From: a virus
DNA length: 20,410 bases
Reading direction: 5' to 3' (one strand)
IMG/VR virus record: IMGVR_UViG_3300017991_000452
Coordinates: 1-20,410 of that record
Shown here in pieces: positions 12,161 to 19,264 of this stretch; within the stretch, counting starts at the first letter, position 1; the number at the start of each line of letters is the position of its first letter. The notes under the pieces were generated by a model. It saw only the letters and a program-made list of their open reading frames with translations. It ran no database searches and was not told where the DNA came from. A program made the position numbers and the translations under genes.

Positions 12161-13620
12161 GTTCGGTGTTGCTACCATATCAGATCCGGTGGAACAAGGA
12201 TGTTTCTCCGGTCAAGATCATCGAAAAAAGCCGTCGTATCGGCCTGTCCTATGCCGAAGCGGCGGAATCGGTGTTGCATGCATCGGACGCGGATCGCGGT
12301 GCGAACGTCTACTACATATCCTATGACAAGGAGATGACATCCGGCTTTATCCAGGATTGCGCCACATGGGCAAAGGTTTTCCATGCAGCGGCCGGAGAAA
12401 TCGGAGAGCAGGTTTTAACCCGTGATGACGGCCGGGACATTCATGTGTTCGATATTCCCTTTGCCAGTGGCTTCAAAATCCAGACATTTTCCAGCAATCC
12501 GAGAAACCTGCGAAGCAAGGGCCGACCACGGGAACGCCTGGTCGTGGATGAAGCAGCATTTGTAGACGATATTGAAGCGCTTTTAAAAGCGGCCATGGCC
12601 ATGACCATGTGGGGCGGTACCGTCCGGATTATCAGCACGCACAACGGGGATGACAACCCGTTCAACGGACTGATCCAAGATGCCAGGGCCGGTAAAAACG
12701 ATTATTCCATTCACCGGGTGACCTTGGATGAAGCCCTTGCAGACGGTCTTTACAGAAAGATCTGCGAAGTCAAAGGGGAAGAATGGAACGCAGAAGCGGA
12801 AGAAAAATGGCGGTCCCAGCTCATCAAGCGTTATCGCCCCAATGAAGATGAAGAACTTTTCTGCATTCCGGCATATGGCGGCGGAACCTACCTGCCCCGC
12901 GCATTGGTGGAAGCCTGCATGGCGGATGCGCCGCTGCTTCGGTTTGACGGATCAAAAGCATTTAATCTGGCCAAAGAGCCGGTCCGGCGGGCGGAAATGG
13001 CCGACTGGATCAAGGATATTCTCCAGCCGGAACTGGACAAACTGGACCCGGCCAGACGCCATTTATTTGGAATGGATTTCGCTCGTGTCGGCGATATGTC
13101 CGATATCGTGCCCGTGGAAATCGGGGCCACCCTGCACAATCGGTGGCCGTTTCTGGTGGAGTTGCACAATGTGCCCTACAAACAGCAGGAACAAGTGGTT
13201 TTAGCCCTGGGCAACGCCATGCCGCGTTTTTCCGGGTGCGCGATTGATGCCGGAGGTAACGGCGGATATATCGCGGAAGCGGCCACCGACGAATGGGGGG
13301 AATTCATGGTGGATTCCATCCAGTTTACGGAAAATTTTTACCGGGAGGAATTCCCGAAATACAAGGCCGGATTTGAAGACCGGACAACCACCATTGTCCG
13401 TCATGACGACGTGCTGGAGGATCACCGGGCCGTCAAACTGGTTCGCGGTGTGCCCAGGGTGCCCCAGGGTAAAACCGATAAGGCCGGTCAGCGCCATGGT
13501 GACAGTGCCATCGCCGGTTTGCTGGCGGATTACCGGGCCCGCACCGGTGCGGAATATAAAATCGAATTTCAATCCACCGGACGCCGCAGGGATTCCATGA
13601 GCGCGGCATCGAGGTATTAA
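12157..13620 (+). CDS. Large terminase subunit (Mu gp28-like)
   Basis: This 487-residue packaging motor has an N-terminal ATPase and a C-terminal RNase H-like nuclease. The Walker A-like motif is EKSRRIGLSY (about 23-32), as in other Mu-like terminases. Walker B is RLVVDEAAF with D131 and E132, and a coupling motif-like IISTHNG follows. Nuclease acidic residues are D307 (FGMDFARVGD), D364 (CAIDAGGNGG) and D449 (HGDSAIAGLLA). It cuts and translocates phage DNA, with adjacent host DNA, into the prohead. Start and stop overlap or abut both neighbours, giving the terminase-portal order typical of the group. It appears complete. Confidence 0.93.
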   Translation: MSSVLLPYQIRWNKDVSPVKIIEKSRRIGLSYAEAAESVLHASDADRGANVYYISYDKEMTSGFIQDCATWAKVFHAAAGEIGEQVLTRDDGRDIHVFDIPFASGFKIQTFSSNPRNLRSKGRPRERLVVDEAAFVDDIEALLKAAMAMTMWGGTVRIISTHNGDDNPFNGLIQDARAGKNDYSIHRVTLDEALADGLYRKICEVKGEEWNAEAEEKWRSQLIKRYRPNEDEELFCIPAYGGGTYLPRALVEACMADAPLLRFDGSKAFNLAKEPVRRAEMADWIKDILQPELDKLDPARRHLFGMDFARVGDMSDIVPVEIGATLHNRWPFLVELHNVPYKQQEQVVLALGNAMPRFSGCAIDAGGNGGYIAEAATDEWGEFMVDSIQFTENFYREEFPKYKAGFEDRTTTIVRHDDVLEDHRAVKLVRGVPRVPQGKTDKAGQRHGDSAIAGLLADYRARTGAEYKIEFQSTGRRRDSMSAASRY

Positions 13621-15135
13621 ATGGCTGAAGAGACCAAAGAATCAACAAAAAAACCGATCACAAACGAGATTGCCACCACGGAAAAAGACATTGATATCTT
13701 TTCCGGCTGGCTGACACGCCTGGAAAATCCCGACCCGATCGTACTGGCTGAAGCCGGCGGCGCCGGCCTGAAATTGTATGACGACGTGGACCGTGACGGC
13801 CATGCGGGGTCTGTTTTGGAAACCCGGTACCTGGCCGTGGCCGGGTGCGACCGGGAAATCACGCCGGCAGATGATTCGGCCCGGTCTGTTGAAATTGCGG
13901 ATTTTGTGGACAATGCCTTAAAGCACATGAACTTCACCCAGTCGGTGTTTGAGCTGATGCAGGCCCTTTTGTACGGGTTTTATGTGTCCGAGGTCATATG
14001 GACATCGAAAAACGGGGCATGGCTGCCGGAAAAGCTGATCAGCAAGCATCCGCGCCGGTTTGCTTTTTCCACGGACCGGGAGCTGCGGCTGCTGACACCT
14101 TCGAACATGATTGACGGCGAACCCGTACCGGACAAAAAATTCATCCTTTTCACGTTCGGATCATCCGACAATCCCTACGGCAAGGGACTGGGGCAGAAGC
14201 TCTGGTGGCCGGTGTGGTTTAAAAAACACGGCATCAAATACTGGATGATCTTTCTGGAAAAATTCGGCATGCCCACGGGCGTGGGAAAGTATCCGCCGGG
14301 AACGTCAAAGGAGGATCAGGAAAAGCTCTTAGACGCCATTGACGCCATACAGAATGAAACCGGCATCACCGTTCCGGACAATATGATTATCGAACTGCTG
14401 GAGGCCACGCGACAGGGAAAAGTGACCTATGAAACCCTGTGCGAGTACATGGACAAAATCATCTCCAAGGCGGTGCTGGGCCAGGTCGCATCCACGGAAG
14501 GGACCCCCGGCAAACTCGGCAATGAAGACTCCCAGGAGGAAGTGCGCCAGGACCGGAAAAAAGCCGACGCGGACCTGATCGCCGAGGTGTACAACGCGAC
14601 GCTCATCCGCTGGATTGTGGATTACAATTTTTCAGGCGTCACACAGTACCCCAACTTCTGGCTTCGCACCGATCCGGAGTCGGACCTGAAGGCCCTGGCC
14701 GAACGCGATGAAATCCTGGTCAACAAAATCGGGCTGAAAGTCGGCCGTCAATACTTTTACGACACTTACGGTATTCCCGAACCCGAAGAAGGGGAGGAAA
14801 CCCTGGGCCGTGGATCTGCCCCGGACAAAAATCCGGACGCTATAGAAAGAAAAGAAAACAAAGAATTTGCGGAAAAATCAAAAAACAAAACATTTACGCC
14901 CGACCAGCAGGCGCTTGAGGATCTGATCGATGATGTATTAAAAGAGGCCGGGCCGCATTCCGATAAAATTGCAAATGCCGTCAAGGACGCCATCGACAAG
15001 GCAGAATCCTACGAGGACCTGCATATTTTGCTGGCCGAGGCCATGGGCGATACGGATGCATCAAAAAAACTCGATGAGCTGTTATCAACAGCCATGATGG
15101 CCGCAGATATGTGGGGGCGGTATGCCGCAAGTTAA
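13621..15135 (+). CDS. Portal protein (Mu gp29-like, DUF935)
   Basis: This 504-residue protein matches DUF935, the Mu-type portal that forms the dodecameric vertex for DNA entry and exit. Recognisable parts are GSVLETRYLAVAGCDREI, the helical FTQSVFELMQALLYGFYVSEVIW, GKGLGQKLWWPVWFKKHG followed by WMIFLEKFGMPTGVGKYPPG, and ITVPDNMIIELLEATRQGKVTYE. EVRQDRKKADADLIAEVYNATLIRW then leads into the C-terminal part. The length is close to Mu gp29 (about 510). Its ATG follows the terminase stop with no gap, so translation is coupled. A charged, Lys/Glu-rich linker (about 415-440) precedes the last helical part. Confidence 0.93.
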   Translation: MAEETKESTKKPITNEIATTEKDIDIFSGWLTRLENPDPIVLAEAGGAGLKLYDDVDRDGHAGSVLETRYLAVAGCDREITPADDSARSVEIADFVDNALKHMNFTQSVFELMQALLYGFYVSEVIWTSKNGAWLPEKLISKHPRRFAFSTDRELRLLTPSNMIDGEPVPDKKFILFTFGSSDNPYGKGLGQKLWWPVWFKKHGIKYWMIFLEKFGMPTGVGKYPPGTSKEDQEKLLDAIDAIQNETGITVPDNMIIELLEATRQGKVTYETLCEYMDKIISKAVLGQVASTEGTPGKLGNEDSQEEVRQDRKKADADLIAEVYNATLIRWIVDYNFSGVTQYPNFWLRTDPESDLKALAERDEILVNKIGLKVGRQYFYDTYGIPEPEEGEETLGRGSAPDKNPDAIERKENKEFAEKSKNKTFTPDQQALEDLIDDVLKEAGPHSDKIANAVKDAIDKAESYEDLHILLAEAMGDTDASKKLDELLSTAMMAADMWGRYAAS

Positions 15136-16402
15136 ACTCAAAAACCTGCCCATGAAAGAGGCCCAGGTCTTCTGGCAAGACAAGGTGCCCATGGCCCGTC
15201 CTGATTTTGATGAGCTGGCAGAGCAGATGCAGGCCAAAGGATTTTATGTGAGCGGGCTCCACCGTCTTGATCAGGTCAGCCAGGTGCAGAACGCCATCCA
15301 TGAAGCCGTTGCCGACGGCACCACGTTTCAAACATTTAAAAAGCGGATCGCCGATATTATCGACCAGCAGAACTGGAGCGGGGTGCGCCTGGAGATCATC
15401 TTCCGCACCAATCTGCAAAGCGCTTACATGTCCGGCCGGTATGCGCAGATGCAAAAAGTTACGAAAAACCGGCCGTACTGGATGTATGACGCGATCAACG
15501 ATTCCCGGACCCGTCCGGCCCATCGGGAAATGGACGGAAAAATTTTTCGCTATGACCACCCGATCTGGAACACCTGGTACCCGCCCAACGGCTACCGGTG
15601 CCGGTGCGGTGTTACCACGTTGTCGGAAAGTGAAATGAAACGCGACGGCCTGAAACTGGAAACCAATGATCCCACGGGCAAATTGTTTGAGCCGGTTGAC
15701 CTGAAAACAGGCAATAAGATGCCGGCCCGGCCGTTAATGCCGGATAACGGTTTTTCAGGAAACCAGGGCAGAGAGTGGCTGTCCGGTTTGTCGCCCACGG
15801 AACTGGCGGACAAAATAGAAGACCTGCCCATGCCGGCGATCTGCAAAAACGGGCGCGGCATGTTTGCCGATGCCGTGTGCAAACCGCCCCTGGCGGATAT
15901 CGATTCCCGGCATGTGCTGCCGGTGTCAAAATCGGACATTCTTTTGCCCGGAAAAAAACCGGAAACTTACGTGCGGGCTTTTTTAAAGGAATTCGGGGTG
16001 GACGATATCAACGGCGGCGTAATCCATCGACTGCCGTGCAACATTGCCGTGCCCGTGGATAAGGGTTTTTTTATCGATAAGAAAACCGGGAAGTGGAAAG
16101 TGGCGCAAGCCGGCCGGGCACCATATATGCGCTTACTCGCGCGCACGATCTTGAACCCGTATGAAATCTGGCAGGTCCCTGCCAGGGTTGCCGGACGACC
16201 TATGCCGGTACTCCGGCTGATCCGATTGTTTTCAACACCGGGAAAGAAAATCGGCGGATTCGCCGTATGGAACCTGGTGGGCGGAAGAAAATGGCAGGCG
16301 GCCACAACGTTTACCCCAAAGGTAGGATCAAAAACGGAAAAAGCCGTGATTGAATACCTGGAAAAGCAGCGAAAGGGCGTTTTACTGTTTCGTGAAAAAT
16401 AA
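15122..16402 (+). CDS. gpF-like head morphogenesis protein fused to a PBECR2-type nuclease domain
   Basis: This 426-residue protein has two parts. Residues about 20-180 form the SPP1 gp7/Mu gpF head morphogenesis domain, with RTNLQSAYMSGRY, the D-S-R-T-R-P-A-H motif, and PPNGYRCRCGVTTLS (CRC at about 160-162). A short linker follows. From about residue 265 the C-terminus matches the phage-borne PBECR2 fold, in the Barnase-EndoU-colicin E5/D-RelE-like superfamily: PYMRLLARTILNPYEIWQVP, LRLIRLFSTPGKKIGG and EYLEKQRKGVLLFR. Such fusions are known in Mu-like minor head proteins and are thought to be delivered with the DNA. The frame overlaps the portal gene by 14 bases. Its final codons lie in the T-tract of a minus-strand terminator. 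Confidence 0.85.
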   Translation: MPQVKLKNLPMKEAQVFWQDKVPMARPDFDELAEQMQAKGFYVSGLHRLDQVSQVQNAIHEAVADGTTFQTFKKRIADIIDQQNWSGVRLEIIFRTNLQSAYMSGRYAQMQKVTKNRPYWMYDAINDSRTRPAHREMDGKIFRYDHPIWNTWYPPNGYRCRCGVTTLSESEMKRDGLKLETNDPTGKLFEPVDLKTGNKMPARPLMPDNGFSGNQGREWLSGLSPTELADKIEDLPMPAICKNGRGMFADAVCKPPLADIDSRHVLPVSKSDILLPGKKPETYVRAFLKEFGVDDINGGVIHRLPCNIAVPVDKGFFIDKKTGKWKVAQAGRAPYMRLLARTILNPYEIWQVPARVAGRPMPVLRLIRLFSTPGKKIGGFAVWNLVGGRKWQAATTFTPKVGSKTEKAVIEYLEKQRKGVLLFREK

Positions 16403-16431
16403 AAAAGCCCAGCCGTTACCGGCGTCTGGGC
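16401..16431 (-). terminator. Intrinsic terminator on the minus strand with GUAA-capped stem
   Basis: Read on the minus strand, GCCCA (16431-16427) pairs with UGGGC (16411-16407) and GCCG (16423-16420) with CGGC (16415-16412). A 3-base bulge (GAC) lies between the two helices and the loop is GUAA, a GNRA tetraloop. Six U residues follow (16406-16401). On the + strand the T-tract is absent, so it acts only on leftward transcripts. Confidence 0.8.
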
Positions 16432-16477
16432 ACACGGGCCGCCTTTATTATCCCCCGGAAGGGTCCGGCGATCCGAT
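16401..16477 (-). ncRNA. Candidate small RNA gene antisense to the late head operon
   Basis: A transcript from the minus-strand promoter would begin near 16477 and end at the terminator U-tract, giving about 77 nt. It contains a 5-prime hairpin CCGGA-CCCU-UCCGG (16468-16455), an unpaired purine-rich middle (GGGGGAUAAUAAAGGCGG) and the GUAA-capped terminator hairpin. There is no ATG in the transcript. It lies between the gpF-like and gpG-like genes, and its 3-prime end overlaps the last codons of the gpF-like gene. It could regulate in trans, act on the overlapping mRNA, or have a role in the virion. No known RNA family is recognised. Promoter and terminator are seen directly; expression is inferred. 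Confidence 0.6.
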
Positions 16478-16483
16478 GAAAAA

Positions 16484-16511
16484 ATAATATCATATTTAGG
16501 AGCTTTGTCAA
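16484..16511 (-). promoter_or_regulatory. Strong sigma70-like promoter on the minus strand
   Basis: TTGACA at 16511-16506 (all six consensus bases) and TATTAT at 16489-16484 (five of six) are separated by 16 bp. The spacer is AT-rich in a GC-rich region. The -35 box overlaps the GTG start region of the gpG-like gene. The promoter points leftwards, against all neighbouring genes. Confidence 0.7.
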
Positions 16512-17090
16512 GTGTCAGGCGTGACCGTCAATATCGATATTCAGGACAAAGAAATTCATGCCCTGCTGAAACAGATAGCGGCCCGCATCTCGGATATAAC
16601 GCCGGCAATGGAAGAAATCGGCGAAATCGTCCGTGCGTCGGTGGTGCGAAACTTCCGTGCCGGGGGCCGGCCGGGCAAATGGAAAAAATCCAGCCGGGCC
16701 AAATCCGACAGCGGCCAGACGCTTCTGGATTCCGGCCGGCTGAGAAATTCGTTTTCCGTAGCACACGGACACCCGGAAGGATATGCAAAAGTTTCCAAAG
16801 ACGAAGTGGCCGTCGGCACCAATGTGGTATATGCGGCCGTCCACCATTTTGGTGCGGAAAAAGGCGAATTCGGCACAAAGGCCGTAAATGTAAAGACGCA
16901 TAAACGAACCATTGAAAAGGCATTCGGCAGGGTCCTGGAATCACCAAAGACTATTGATGTAAAGGGCCACACCCGTCAGCAGCAATTACCCTGGGGAGAC
17001 ATCCCGGACCGGCCGTTTTTGATGATCCAGGCCGAGGACTGGACGGAAATTATGACCATGCTGGGGAAATATCTGGAAAACGGATCGTAG
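16512..17090 (+). CDS. gpG-like virion morphogenesis protein
   Basis: This 192-residue protein fits the phage virion morphogenesis family of Mu gpG: MSGVTVNIDIQDKEIHALLKQ at the start, then EEIGEIVRASVVRNFRAGGRPGKWKKS, LLDSGRLRNSFSVAHG, VAVGTNVVYAAVHHFGAEKG and the C-terminal IPDRPFLMIQAEDW. Such proteins act in head completion or head-tail joining. The start is GTG at 16512 with AGGAG at 16498-16502; both overlap the minus-strand promoter. Codons 138-158 (VLESPKTIDVKGHTRQQQLPW) seem to be an inserted loop, as in many members. The final TAG is part of a hairpin repeat. Confidence 0.88.
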   Translation: MSGVTVNIDIQDKEIHALLKQIAARISDITPAMEEIGEIVRASVVRNFRAGGRPGKWKKSSRAKSDSGQTLLDSGRLRNSFSVAHGHPEGYAKVSKDEVAVGTNVVYAAVHHFGAEKGEFGTKAVNVKTHKRTIEKAFGRVLESPKTIDVKGHTRQQQLPWGDIPDRPFLMIQAEDWTEIMTMLGKYLENGS

Positions 17091-17113
17091 GGACGGACCT
17101 GTGTGTCCGTCCT
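17087..17113. repeat. GTAGGGACGGACCTGTGTGTCCGTCC hairpin repeat
   Basis: Arms GGGACGGAC and GTCCGTCC surround the loop CTGTGT. Both arms differ from the GCGGAC/GTCCGC form in a paired manner (GGACGGAC with GTCCGTCC), so the stem is kept. The TAG at 17088-17090 is the stop codon of the gpG-like gene. Confidence 0.85.
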
Positions 17114-17271
17114 AAAAATATGAATCGCTCAGCGGCCCAAATTCAAACGATCTTAAAAAATACGACTTAGGATACGGGGCAATAACCGATCGTAAAATTT
17201 AAACGGGTTTTAAACGGCTTCCTGACGGGATTTGAAACCCGGTGCCGATGGAAAAAGGAGAAATTACGACG
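17114..17271 (+). other. AT-rich structured leader before the protease/scaffold gene
   Basis: This gap contains ACGATC (17148-17153) facing GATCGT (17188-17193), and CGGGTTT (17204-17210) facing AAACCCG (17235-17241). A third arm, GACGGGATTT just before 17234, could also pair with AAACCCG, so two hairpins are mutually exclusive. No clear promoter is seen. AAGGAG at 17255-17260 serves the ATG at 17272. Confidence 0.4.
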
Positions 17272-18369
17272 ATGAGCAAAAAAACCGAGGCTAACGGGTT
17301 CGACGACTGGGTGGAAATATTTGCCGGGGGCCGCCAGAAGGACAGCAATGGCGTGGAACGAAACGGGGATACATTGATCGATGCGGCGGTTTCCTCTTTT
17401 GATCCGTCATACCATGAACCGCCTGCCGTGCTGGGTCACCCGAAAGACAACACGCCGGCCTACGGCTGGGTGTCAAACCTGAAGGCAGAAGCGAAAAACG
17501 GCGCCAATCGGCTGTATGCCAAATTCAAGCAGGTGGTGCCGGAATTTGCGGACGCCGTCAAGTCCGGCCGGTTTAAGAAACGGTCCGCGGCCTTTTATCC
17601 GGACGGCCGGCTCCGGCATGTGGGCTGGCTCGGGGCCATGCCCCCGGCGGTCAAAGGGCTGGCGGATGTGAATTTTTCAGAGGATGACAATGCAATTAGT
17701 TTTGAGTTTACGGAAACCAAAACACCAACCAAAAAGGAGAACAAGATGAAGTTTTCAGATTTTGTTGACGCCATGAAGTTCTGGAAGAAAATCCAGGACG
17801 ACCCGGACGCGGACATGGGTGATTTCCTCCCGCCGTCCGGCAACCGGAAACCCGATGCCAGCTTCACGGAAGCGGATGTGGAAGCGGCCAGAACCGAAGC
17901 CGCAAAAGCGGCCAAAGAAGAAGGCAAAAAAGAGGCGGCGGCCGAATTTGCCGAAGCCGAGAAAAACCGGAAAAACGCCGAAACCAAAGAAACGATCAAG
18001 ATTTTCATTGCCGACGGCATCAAAAACGGGACCATTGCGCCGGCGTGGGCGAATGCGGGCCTGGCCGAGTTCATGGAAGCGCTGGATGCCGAAACGGTCA
18101 TCGAGTTCGGTGAAGGCGACGGCAGCGAGAAAAAGACCGGCCTGGCCTGGTTTACCGATTTCGTGTCAGGCCTGCCCAAGCTGATCGATTTTTCCGAAGT
18201 GGCCTCGCGCGACAAGGACGTGAAAGGCGGCAATGCCGGAAAAAAGCTGGAAGGCCTGGTGAAAACGCGCTTAACGGAAAACAAGGACATGACCTATTCG
18301 GCGGCCTTTTCCGAGGTCATGGACGAGCACCCGGACCTGGCTGCGGAGTATCAGCAGGAAATTTCATAG
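17272..18369 (+). CDS. Prohead protease-scaffold protein (Mu gpI-like)
   Basis: This 365-residue protein joins an N-terminal prohead protease to a C-terminal scaffold. The protease part (about 1-135) matches Mu gpI, with H56 in AVLGHPKDNTPAYGW and S105 in FKKRSAAFYPDG as likely catalytic residues, followed by RHVGWLGAMPPAVKGLAD. The scaffold (about 159-365) is Lys/Glu/Ala-rich and helical (EAARTEAAKAAKEEGKKEAAAEFAEAEKN), ending in EVMDEHPDLAAEYQQ. It processes the scaffold during head maturation. ATG 17272 has AAGGAG upstream; an in-frame GTG at 17242 is less likely. An internal start at 17746 would make the scaffold alone. Confidence 0.9.
   Translation: MSKKTEANGFDDWVEIFAGGRQKDSNGVERNGDTLIDAAVSSFDPSYHEPPAVLGHPKDNTPAYGWVSNLKAEAKNGANRLYAKFKQVVPEFADAVKSGRFKKRSAAFYPDGRLRHVGWLGAMPPAVKGLADVNFSEDDNAISFEFTETKTPTKKENKMKFSDFVDAMKFWKKIQDDPDADMGDFLPPSGNRKPDASFTEADVEAARTEAAKAAKEEGKKEAAAEFAEAEKNRKNAETKETIKIFIADGIKNGTIAPAWANAGLAEFMEALDAETVIEFGEGDGSEKKTGLAWFTDFVSGLPKLIDFSEVASRDKDVKGGNAGKKLEGLVKTRLTENKDMTYSAAFSEVMDEHPDLAAEYQQEIS
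17746..18369 (+). CDS. Nested in-frame scaffold protein (Mu gpZ-like)
   Basis: Within the protease-scaffold gene, AAGGAG at 17734-17739 lies 6 bases before an in-frame ATG at 17746 (codon 159). Translation from here gives 207 residues starting MKFSDFVDAMKFWKK, almost exactly the scaffold half. This is the known I/Z and lambda C/Nu3 arrangement, in which a separate short product forms the internal core of the prohead. The spacing and strength of the site exceed those of most true starts in the window. Synthesis is inferred, not shown. Confidence 0.75.
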   Translation: MKFSDFVDAMKFWKKIQDDPDADMGDFLPPSGNRKPDASFTEADVEAARTEAAKAAKEEGKKEAAAEFAEAEKNRKNAETKETIKIFIADGIKNGTIAPAWANAGLAEFMEALDAETVIEFGEGDGSEKKTGLAWFTDFVSGLPKLIDFSEVASRDKDVKGGNAGKKLEGLVKTRLTENKDMTYSAAFSEVMDEHPDLAAEYQQEIS

Positions 18370-18372
18370 ACG

Positions 18373-18396
18373 GTAGGGGCGAATACGCATTCACCC
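18373..18396. repeat. Decayed GTAGGGGCGAAT hairpin repeat
   Basis: GTAGGGGCGAATACGCATTCACCC keeps the left arm intact, while the right arm has changed (ATTCACCC). It lies 4 bases after the stop of the protease-scaffold gene. Confidence 0.65.
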
Positions 18397-18401
18397 GTTC
18401 A

Positions 18402-18421
18402 GGATGAAAAATTTTTCATCC
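18402..18421. repeat. 20-bp perfect palindrome GGATGAAAAA/TTTTTCATCC
   Basis: The arms 18402-18411 and 18412-18421 are exact reverse complements with no loop. The same arm sequence forms the inverted repeat at 8052-8090. It lies in the 124-base gap before the decoration gene, which also has an AT-rich stretch (18441-18455) but no clear promoter. Confidence 0.8.
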
Positions 18422-18493
18422 CTGCCAACAATGATCAACTGACAAATAATTATTAACGGGACACCGAATCCCTTAAAAACAAGGAGTAAATCC

Positions 18494-19207
18494 ATGACAA
18501 CCGAAAACAAGGTAATCGATTTTAGTTGTGAGGCGAATGAAGACCTTTCCGACTATCAATACCATATCGTGGTACTTGACGCGTCAACGAAAAAGGTACG
18601 CCTCCCGGATGCCGCAACCGATGTACCATTCGGCATTCTGCAAAATGCGCCGGAGTCCGGACAGGCCGCGTCGGTGCGGCCCATCGGATGCGGCGGCACC
18701 AGCAAGGTGGTTGCCAATGCGGCCCTTGCCGTGGGCGCGCTGGCAGGCCTTGAATATGTCGGTGCCGCCGATGCCGGAAAGGCCCAGGCGTTGGCCGAAA
18801 CACAACACCCTGTCGGGGTGATTGTTGAGTCCGCCGGCGCAGAAAATGATCTGGCCGGTATCCTTCTTGTCCCCCTGCGGACCCTGAACTGGCTGGAAGG
18901 CAATGTGGCGGTGGCGGCGGACGAACTGGCGATCCCGGTGACGCACCGGCACGTGTCCAAAACCACCGGAGACGATGCTGAGGCGTTGACCCTGGCCAAC
19001 GGCACGCCGGGACAGCGTCTGACCATCACCCTGGTGGCTGACGGGAACGGCGACGGCACGCTGACACCGGCCACATGCACCGGGTTTGCAACGATTGTGT
19101 TCGCGGATGCCGGAGACAGCGCGTGTCTGGAATATGTGGATAATACCGTTGGGTGGGTGCTTTGCGGATTGTCAGGCGTCTCCGCACCGCCGGCAATCAC
19201 CGTGTAA
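18494..19207 (+). CDS. Capsid decoration/cement protein with extra C-terminal domain
   Basis: This 237-residue protein lies directly before the major capsid gene, as decoration (cement) proteins usually do. Residues about 1-130 resemble DUF2190-type cement proteins (KVRLPDAATDVPFGILQNAPESGQAASVRPIGCGGTSKVVANAALAVGALAGLEYV...HPVGVIVESAG). From about 140 a second, beta-rich Gly/Thr/Asp domain follows (HVSKTTGDDAEALTLANGTPGQRLTITLV...CTGFATIVFADAGDSACLEYVDNTVGWVL), which may be exposed on the capsid surface. AAGGAG lies 10 bases before the ATG at 18494. No signal or membrane segments are seen. The exact family assignment is by pattern. Confidence 0.75.
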   Translation: MTTENKVIDFSCEANEDLSDYQYHIVVLDASTKKVRLPDAATDVPFGILQNAPESGQAASVRPIGCGGTSKVVANAALAVGALAGLEYVGAADAGKAQALAETQHPVGVIVESAGAENDLAGILLVPLRTLNWLEGNVAVAADELAIPVTHRHVSKTTGDDAEALTLANGTPGQRLTITLVADGNGDGTLTPATCTGFATIVFADAGDSACLEYVDNTVGWVLCGLSGVSAPPAITV

Positions 19208-19264
19208 GGTGTAATCACTGCGGGACAAAATAAACTAAATATTTAACTGAAAGGAGCATACAAA

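Noticed and set aside
16407-16431. + strand terminator after the gpF-like gene
   Set aside because: The stem is preceded by A6 and has no T-tract on its + strand 3-prime side, so it can only work on leftward transcripts.
17204-17245. tRNA-like T-arm (CGGGATTTGAAACCCGG), possibly a tRNA fragment or att site
   Set aside because: The loop would have 8 bases with a 4-bp stem, and no anticodon or D arm can be built around it. Transposable phages do not need a tRNA att site.
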